A DNA stretch of 64,000 bases from Globodera rostochiensis (lineage: Eukaryota > Nematoda > Chromadorea > Rhabditida > Heteroderidae), in NCBI GenBank assembly GCA_018350325.1, contig JAEVLN010000030.1:1-64000 (forward strand). The letters are read 5' to 3'. How positions within the stretch are numbered: the first letter of the stretch is position 1; each line of letters opens with the position of its first letter. The translations under genes and the position numbers were made by a program. The notes below the pieces were generated by a model. The model was given only the letters and a program-made list of their open reading frames with translations, did no database searches and had not been told where the DNA came from. Below are positions 57,241-64,000 of the stretch, piece by piece.

Positions 57241-58124
57241 TGGAAGTTGGAAGTTTGTCTTTGATAATTTTATTGTTTAGTAATGATTAGTTTTACTTAC
57301 AATATTACATTTTTAGATATTAATAAATAACCCTTTTATTTTACTCGCTTGAATGTAAAAATTTCATTGTCGCATTGTATTCATTTATTTGTATTTTGCG
57401 TATTATGTTGATTTTGCTTAGGTTTGATAGCTGAATTTTAGATCGTTTTTTTATTATTAATAAGCTCAAAAAATATGCACTAACACAAGATTTTAAACAA
57501 AGTTTGAAAAGAAAAAATTAAAGGTAAGAATGATAAGCTCATAAAATGCGCAAATAAATGCTTTCAAATCAAAAAAACTTTATAATTTAAAAAACAACAA
57601 AATTATTTAAATAGCATAAAATAAAATATTTTTTTGTCTAAAATACATTATTGAAAGATAAATCCTAAAGGATGTAATCGGAAATTATAATTTTTATTTG
57701 AATAAAAGCTAGCGTCAAAGATGGATCGGGGATTCGTTCACGTTGACGAAATCGAAACGCGGTGCTACCATTGTTAGACTATCATTTTAAATGGGGTATT
57801 ATTTATAAACAAAGCAAACAAAAAAATATAGGTATATTTCTGAAAACTTTTTAATAGACAACACAAAAATATATTCATTATCTGTAATAGTTTATATTTT
57901 TCACTAAAAAGATAAAATTAATAGATACCATATTTAATTTTATTTCATTAAGTAATTTATTTTATAAATATTAAAATTGAATCTTTTTACTGAAGTACAT
58001 TTAAATTTCAATGAAACAATAAAATTTTTCATTATTTTGCACAGAAATCATTTGTCTTATTTTTGCACATGTTTTGGTCAACGTTTCATATTTTTGTATG
58101 ATATTTAGAATGAGGAATTTTATT
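57241..58124. other. AT-rich stretch with one ambiguous island
   Basis: The only island, 57,720-57,780, is open on both strands from ATG codons (plus MDRGFVHVDEIETRCYH with a GTTAGA donor; minus MVAPRFDFVNVNESP). The strand cannot be settled. Nothing else seen. Confidence 0.35.
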
Positions 58125-58246
58125 TTATTTTTTTGAATCAAAGTTTATGCATAATATTTTGTCTTTGACAGATCGGTTGATGAGTCTTAGAATAGTGCAT
58201 TGAGGTACAGCGCGGCCTTCCCTAGAAGAGAAGCCGACTAACATAG
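58125..58246 (-). CDS. Terminal exon with poly(A) signal
   Basis: Acceptor ATTTTACAG, then 39 codons (MLVGFSSREGRAVPQC, then TILRLINRSVKDKILC) and TAA, with AATAAA starting at the next base. Composition is balanced. A minus-strand ATG frame at 58412-58528 (MPHTSWLPLLQTVQI, QCKRKIIRIIPIKF) lies 165 bases upstream and is a good first-exon candidate, but the available donors do not give the required phase. Family unknown. Confidence 0.48.
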
Positions 58247-58411
58247 CTGTAAAATTATGCTTCTCAGCTCAAGACAACAAAGTAAGCAAAAAAATTCTTT
58301 AGTTTAATTTGTTTGAAGTTTTATGTCTTTTTTGTTAGTTTTTTTTATCGATTAAATTTTGTTGATATTAATGATTTGATTTTATGTATTTTATTTTGGT
58401 ATTTAATCATT

Positions 58412-58528
58412 TTAAAATTTAATTGGAATGATTCGAATAATCTTTCTCTTGCACTGGAAAGCTTTTTCTTTCTTATTTTTAAGGATTTGAACAGTTTGTA
58501 AAAGTGGCAGCCAGCTGGTGTGTGGCAT
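58412..58528 (-). CDS. Small ATG-started frame
   Basis: 38 codons to TAA: MPHTSWLPLLQTVQILKNK, then EKAFQCKRKIIRI. Basic, with possible donors GTTCAA and GTGCAA inside. Probably the 5' end of the gene whose last exon is at 58,125-58,246. Confidence 0.36.
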   Translation of the reverse strand: MPHTSWLPLLQTVQILKNKKEKAFQCKRKIIRIIPIKF

Positions 58529-58813
58529 AATTATTTTTTGCAAACTGTAATATTGATTATTGCTTTCTCTAATCAATTTGAAATTATTAGAAAGCCATTT
58601 TAGTAGTTTCGCTTTTTCTCACAAATAGGGTTGGTTGGCACGACATTTTTATTTTGACTAAAATTATATTTTGTTACAAACTTCAGATTTATTATTGACT
58701 TTTATTTATGAAATATTTTTAATTTAAATTATAAAATAAATTTTTTTAACTTAAACTTAAATGTTTTATATTTAAGAGTTTAATACTTGTTCGCATTCGT
58801 TAAAGTGTTTTGA

Positions 58814-60083
58814 CGCCGCTCAGTTCATGCCATTCATACATACAGATAAAGAATGTAAATAAAATAAGGGTTGATGAATGAGGAGATTGGTTGCTGTGTT
58901 GAAACCTTCATTTTGCTCTCCATGTACGAGTTTTTTTGATCCTATTTTATATTTTCCCTTAATTTATTAAGTATGTATTATATAAAATAAATTAAAGTTT
59001 TTAAGGTTTTATTGCATCTTTAAGATTCAATTTCTTTTTCTTACATTTCAAGAATTATTCCTGTTTGATTAATTATTTTGCTTTTGCTGCTGCTGCTGCT
59101 GCTTGTACGCGGGCCACCAAATCATCCAAATCCACCACTAAAATGCACAATTTGCAGCTTAGATTCATCACTTTTAAAGTTGCAAATGCAATTTTTTTGT
59201 TTTTGTTAATTATTAAATTCGTTGTTTTTTTTGCTTTTGATTTTGTTAATTTTGTATCTTTTTAATGTTATTTTATAAATGATTTTATTATATATTTTAA
59301 TAAAAACCTGATCATTTAATTGTTTGAAAATAAACCAATTTTATTTTGTCTAACGATGAAGGATTAATTGGAAAATGCTTTCTACTTTTCCTGGCAAATA
59401 CAATGCAACAAAATTTAAAAATTTAGCTTGTTTTATCATTTGTATTATGGCAGATATGGAATAAAAAAATTAACAAGAATTATTTTACATTTAAAAATTT
59501 AATAATATATATAAACGATTTTCACCATTATGAGGGCAAAACAAAGCGAAGAATCGAAGAAGGATGTCGAACAAGAATATATAGAAAACATTACAACGAT
59601 ATTTACATTATTATCTTGAAAATAAATACAATATTTTAAGTGCTGAACATGTTTAATTTAGGCAATTTCCAATTTAATTTGAATTTATATTTATTTTTTT
59701 CTGGGGATTCCTTTTAATCCTTCCAGTGTAATTATTTATGATTTTTAAACGTATATCGTAGTAATAGCTTTTTTTAAAATTTCAACAAACTATAATGGAT
59801 TTTATAAATTGATTAAAATTATTTTATTTTAGGGATTATTTTCTCAATTATTTTATTAGTGTATTTTATTTTGAAATTTTTTGTATAAAAATTAACCTAC
59901 ACTAGTGAAGATTTTCTTAATTATTAATTTTTATAGAGATATGCATTTATTATCACTATTAATATAATACGCAAAAAAGGACGAATATCCCCAGAACACT
60001 TGGCTGATGGCCAAAATATTGGAAAATGGAATTATTTAGTAAGGCTATTAAAAGGCAATCGAAATTTATTTATCAATATTTGA
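58814..60083 (+). repeat. Large inverted repeat, left arm
   Basis: Mirrors 62,583-63,826. The arm is 1,270 bases versus 1,244; most of the difference is a 24-base insertion at 58,920-58,943. Near the inner end AGGACGAATATCCCCAGAAC, and near the outer end CGCTCAGTTCATGCCATTC, are shared. It contains a minus-strand terminal exon (59,073-59,137) and a plus-strand frame from ATG 59403 that stops at TAG 59424-59426, whereas the right arm has TTG at that codon. Confidence 0.93.
59073..59137 (-). CDS. Terminal exon, left-arm copy
   Basis: Same as 63,527-63,591 in mirror image: acceptor GCATTTTAG, then VDLDDLVARVQAAAAAAKAK and TAA. Coding direction points outward from the repeat centre. See the right-arm entry. 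Confidence 0.4.
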
Positions 60084-62192
60084 ACATAGTATTAATGTTT
60101 GCCTCGTGTTTTGTATTTATTTCTTTCAAATTCCATAAGTTGTATTATTTATTTATTGTTAATTTGTGTTGAATAAATAGGTTGTCCGTGATTTAAAACT
60201 TTATTATTTTCATTTTAAATAAAATAAGTTAGATAGATTTATTTATCTAACTTGGAAAGGCCTGCTTAATTACTACAATATTTCATGCACAAGAAGTAAA
60301 TTAAGCTCATGCGAGATCAATGCATTTCAAGAACAAATTTTTAAATTGTTTTGGCAAAAGTTGATTTATATATGACACTCTGCATCATCTGTCTTTGCTC
60401 TAAACTAATTATTTTTTATTTTTAATTAAGTCTGAGTTTTTTCAGCCAAGAGCGGCAACAGCTGCTTATTTAGTTTCTGTGCTTTGATAATTGGCTTGAT
60501 GATATAAACTTTATTACATTGAATTGATTTAATATTTTAGCGTTATTTAATTTGTTTGAATTTTTTAGTTAAAAATTGGGCTATTATCCAATTTAATAAC
60601 ATCATTCGCCAAAAATGTGTACTTTTCAAAAATACCGAAATACCGAAAAATACCGCGGTATTCCGAGATGGCTCGGAATTAAAGTGATTCTGTAACCTAT
60701 CTTCTTTTCTTAAAAATAAAGTGCCCCATAAGGGATTTTTTTATTTTTTAAGGTAATGGTTTTTTTACTTTATCATTAAAAATTTATGGTTTTTAATATT
60801 CATTTAATTCAATATTTCGTATTGCTCAAATTTGTTTGGTATAACCTTTTTATATTATTATAGTATATCAAGGATAGGGTAACTTATGTTATTACTAACT
60901 TTTATTATCATATTGTGGTAAATTTAATGAAAAACTTTAATAGATAAAGTCAGAACATGAACAGCTTCTAAAACTTGTTAATAATCAATCAAAGCAAAAA
61001 TTGTTACACCATAATATATAATTAATTAAGAACAAAATTAGTTTTAAGGACGACTGTCAGACAAATAAATTGAGGTTAATAATAAAGCTAATAATTAGAA
61101 AATAATTCCAATAAAAAACTATTTATAAACTTACAGTGAAATAAATAAAGCTGCGTTAATTACATACGAACTATTATATTTATTTAAAACTTAGATTAAA
61201 TAAAAATAGACGAGAAATTGTTATTTTTACAAATAAACAAAATAGATTCGCTTTATGAAAAATGGGTGCCTATTGCAGACGCCAAAAGACAATCTTTTGT
61301 AAAATAAAATCCAAAATACAAGAATGATTCTAAACTTTACAAAACCAATAATATTACGTTAAATTCAAAATAAAACTAGTGAAATATTATATATGTTAGT
61401 AAAATTTTATAGCAAATTATCACTAACATAATAAAAAAATAATCATAAACTATGCTCAAATAAAACATTAATTAATCGTTTAATAATAAACGGAAAAATC
61501 TAATTGTTTCACTTACCATGAGCATTTCCAAAATAAATTATTAACTCAAATTTGCTGACATTGTAAATATTTTATATGCGACGAACTTAAAATAATAAAA
61601 TTTATATTTTCAAAAAATGATTTTTTAAATTTCTTAATACGGCAATAAATTAAAATTTTATTTTAAGTTATATTTGGTACTTTATTAATTTTTAAATTAA
61701 AATAACCTTCTTAGCGACTCAAGAGAGATCTTAAGTGATAAATTTTTTTATCAACATGAATTAATATTTAAAAAAAATTAAAACATTTAGCAACTTGCTA
61801 TATTTGCAAATATTAAATAAAGGTTGAAAACAACAAAAAACGTATACATATTCCAACATTTATTATGATACTTTGTCCTTTAGGCTGTGTCTTTAGAGGG
61901 TTGACGCTTTAATTTTCTTATGTTTCGTTATCACCTAAAACAATTAGTTAAATATTAATAATTATTATTGACAACCACAAATTAGACTTTTATATACATA
62001 AGAGCTAAAAGTTGTCCCGCCGCCAGACGTCAATAATAAAATCTCACAAGTTTAATTAAATCATATCATTTAATAGGCTTTTTAAACGGATAACAAATTA
62101 TATATTATAGAATAACAGGAATAATTCAACAAATATTGGTTAAAATGCATTTTTATTTTTTTAACCCAAATGTAAAGAACAAAACCAAAATC
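60084..62192. other. Spacer of the large inverted repeat
   Basis: AT-rich. At 60,446-60,507 a strong plus-strand acceptor (GTTTTTTCAG) opens three frames (e.g. KSGNSCLFSFCALIIG). At 60,620-60,685 ATACCGAAA words, the palindrome AATACCGCGGTATT and a TTCCGAG/CTCGGAA hairpin form a transposon-end-like block. At 61,266 an ATG frame (MGAYCRRQKTIF) with a GTAAAA donor may be a first exon. At 61,992-62,050 a short exon-like frame reads LKVVPPPDVNNK. Confidence 0.4.
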
Positions 62193-62593
62193 ATGGCATT
62201 GCCAAAAACCAAAAGATTGGGAAATACATAAATTTCCATCTTAAATGACCCTATATCTTACCTACAAGGAAGGTAAACAAAATAACTTGGATGTAACTTT
62301 ACACGAGATAATGAGAATCCAAACTAAACTGCTTTTCCCCAAAACTTTTACGGATATTATACCATGGAACCACTCCACAATTTTTTTATTCGACTTGGAA
62401 TTTAAATAAAAATAAAATAAATAATGAAAGAAATATTAAATAACCTAAATGAGGAAAATTGGCAATGGAAAATAATGTATGAAGGAATAAGGCATATCAA
62501 CAAGGGATACAACAAAGTCATCTTAAGCTAGCGATGCACTTATTTGTCAAAAAACAATCTTGGCACCATGAAAAAGGAATGCTCAAATATTGA
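62193..62593 (+). CDS. Cluster of four short consecutive frames
   Basis: Four ATG-started frames follow one another: 62193-62231 (MALPKTKRLGNT), 62245-62409 (54 residues: MTLYLTYKEGKQNN, HEIMRIQTKLLF, then DIIPWNHSTIFLF), 62424-62531 (35 residues: NNLNEENWQWKIMYEG, INKGYNKVILS) and 62534-62593 (MHLFVKKQSWHHEKG). They use three frames, and all have protein-like composition in AT-rich DNA. AATAAA follows the second. They could be small genes or, more likely, one gene broken by frameshifts, or exons whose introns I misjudge. The last frame runs into the right arm. Confidence 0.42.
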
Positions 62594-63024
62594 TAAATAA
62601 ATTTCGATTGCCTTTTAATAGCCTTACTAAATAATTCCATTTTCCAATATTTTGGCCATCAGCCAAGTGTTCTGGGGATATTCGTCCTTTTTTGCGTATT
62701 ATATTAATAGTGATAATAAATGCATATCTCTATAAAAATTAATAATTAAGAAAATCTTCACTAGTGTAGGTTAATTTTTATACAAAAAATTTCAAAATAA
62801 AATACACTAATAAAATAATTGAGAAAATAATCCCTAAAATAAAATAATTTTAATCAATTTATAAAATACATTATAGTTTGTTGAAATTTTAAAAAAAGCT
62901 ATTACTACGATATACGTTTAAATCATAAATAATTACACTGGAGGGATTAAAAGGAATCCCCAGAAAAAAATAAATATAAATTCAAATTAAATTGGAAATT
63001 GCCTAAATTAAACATGTTCAGCAC

Positions 63025-63261
63025 TTAAAATATTGTATTTATTTTCAAGATAATAATGTAAATATCGTTGTAATGTTTTCTATATATTCTTGTTCGACAT
63101 CCTTCTTCGATTCTTCGCTTTGTTTTGCCCTCATAATGGTGAAAATCGTTTATATATATTATTAAATTTTTAAATGTAAAATAATTCTTGTTAATTTTTT
63201 TATTCCATATCTGCCATAATACAAATGATAAAACAAGCAAAATTTTTAAATTTTGTTGCAT
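63025..63261 (-). CDS. Secreted-peptide-like frame (78 residues)
   Basis: From ATG 63261 the minus strand encodes a signal-like start (MQQNLKILLVLSFVLWQI), then lysine/asparagine-rich sequence, HHYEGKTKRRIEEGCRT and a hydrophobic end, stopping at 63025. The left-arm copy has TAG in place of the eighth codon. This strand opposes the terminal exon at 63,527, so both cannot easily belong to one gene. Family unknown. Confidence 0.35.
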   Translation of the reverse strand: MQQNLKILLVLSFVLWQIWNKKINKNYFTFKNLIIYINDFHHYEGKTKRRIEEGCRTRIYRKHYNDIYIIILKINTIF

Positions 63262-63526
63262 TGTATTTGCCAGGAAAAGTAGAAAGCATTTTCCAATTAA
63301 TCCTTCATCGTTAGACAAAATAAAATTGGTTTATTTTCAAACAATTAAATGATCAGGTTTTTATTAAAATATATAATAAAATCATTTATAAAATAACATT
63401 AAAAAGATACAAAATTAACAAAATCAAAAGCAAAAAAAACAACGAATTTAATAATTAACAAAAACAAAAAAATTGCATTTGCAACTTTAAAAGTGATGAA
63501 TCTAAGCTGCAAATTGTGCATTTTAG

Positions 63527-63591
63527 TGGTGGATTTGGATGATTTGGTGGCCCGCGTACAAGCAGCAGCAGCAGCAGCAAAAGCAAAATAA
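63527..63591 (+). CDS. Terminal exon with alanine run, right-arm copy
   Basis: A perfect acceptor (GCATTTTAG) opens VDLDDLVARVQ, six alanines from a GCA run, then KAK and TAA. The acidic-to-alanine helix looks like a genuine C-terminus. The GCA repeat is open in all three frames, but only this one continues as balanced sequence on its left. The first two bases complete a codon of an upstream exon, which I could not place within the arm. Confidence 0.42.
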
Positions 63592-63826
63592 TTAATCAAA
63601 CAGGAATAATTCTTGAAATGTAAGAAAAAGAAATTGAATCTTAAAGATGCAATAAAACCTTAAAAACTTTAATTTATTTTATATAATACATACTTAATAA
63701 ATTAAGGGAAAATATAAAATAGAGCAAAATGAAGGTTTCAACACAGCAACCAATCTCCTCATTCATCAACCCTTATTTTATTTACCTTCTTTATCTGTAT
63801 GTATGAATGGCATGAACTGAGCGGCG

Positions 63827-64000
63827 ACAATAAAGCTCAGTTTAACGAATGCACCATTATCAACTTCAGAATGATAACAACAAAAATTTAATTCTTACTC
63901 ATAAAACTTTTATGCTAGTGGGTAATCCAAACTTTCAATAAAAACACCAAATATTATTAAGGCTTTATATTTTCAGCTGTCATTATTTAATATAGTACTA
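63827..64000. other. Right edge, no feature seen
   Basis: AT-rich flank outside the inverted repeat; no exon or repeat recognised before the window ends. Confidence 0.4.

Larger units (their letters stand above)
62583..63826 (-). repeat. Large inverted repeat, right arm
   Basis: Reverse complement of 58,814-60,083 at high but not perfect identity. Beyond 63,827 and inside 62,583 the similarity ends abruptly on both sides. The divergence (indels and substitutions) makes it a real genomic repeat rather than a read artefact, unlike the palindrome at 34,770. Confidence 0.93.

Noticed and set aside
59065..59265. 66-residue alanine-rich protein on the inner strand of both inverted-repeat arms
   Set aside because: It begins at TTG, not ATG, and its alanine run is one of three frames of a GCT/GCA repeat. 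The opposite strand has a consensus acceptor and a better frame.
1..64000. tRNA, rRNA or spliced-leader RNA genes
   Set aside because: I looked for GGTTCGAATCC-type tRNA arms and conserved rRNA segments on both strands and found none. A covariance-model scan would be decisive.

Overview
The window is eukaryotic, very AT-rich (by eye about 75-80% A+T) and looks like a nematode genome. The signs are coding exons of 40-220 bases split by introns of about 40-130 bases, splice acceptors of the TTTCAG/TTTTAG kind, AATAAA just after several stop codons, secreted cysteine-rich proteins and abundant satellite DNA. A clade IV plant-parasitic nematode such as Meloidogyne is my best guess; no marker gene here proves it. 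No rRNA, tRNA, CRISPR array or bacterial feature was recognised.

Layout. 1-9,000: sparse short exons in AT-rich DNA; the best model is a two-exon gene at 7,731-8,082 (-). 9,050-12,570: a nest of transposon pieces and minisatellites around a secreted EF-hand gene (-) that is split by a 1.29-kb TA-flanked inverted-repeat element carrying its own small spliced reading frame. 13,020-16,187: about 30 copies of a 108-bp satellite; the same satellite returns inverted at 43,405-43,935. 17,591-30,000: scattered gene models, including a zinc-finger-like end (17,591-17,930, -), a 40-nt-intron gene (24,075-24,269, +), a secreted three-finger/threonine-rich gene (24,413-26,396, -) and a gene at 27,710-27,978 (+). 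29,430-42,022: several copies of a roughly 4.5-kb unit, a perfect 2.6-kb palindrome with no spacer, a 307-base gap and a degraded stretch with scattered N, partly at least an assembly problem. 46,900-47,870: unusual minisatellites and a telomere-like motif. 51,805-53,430: tandem duplication carrying two copies of a small reading frame. 54,000-58,530: more short spliced models on both strands. 58,814-63,826: a large inverted repeat (arms about 1.25 kb, spacer 2.5 kb) with small reading frames.

Caution on gene calls. In DNA this AT-rich, every GC-richer patch lacks stop codons in most frames, so both strands often look open. I trust models in which splice consensus and reading phase agree across two or more exons. 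Single-exon calls are given low confidence and their strand is often uncertain. No shared pathway links the genes; the recurring theme is small, often secreted, lineage-specific proteins embedded in repeats.
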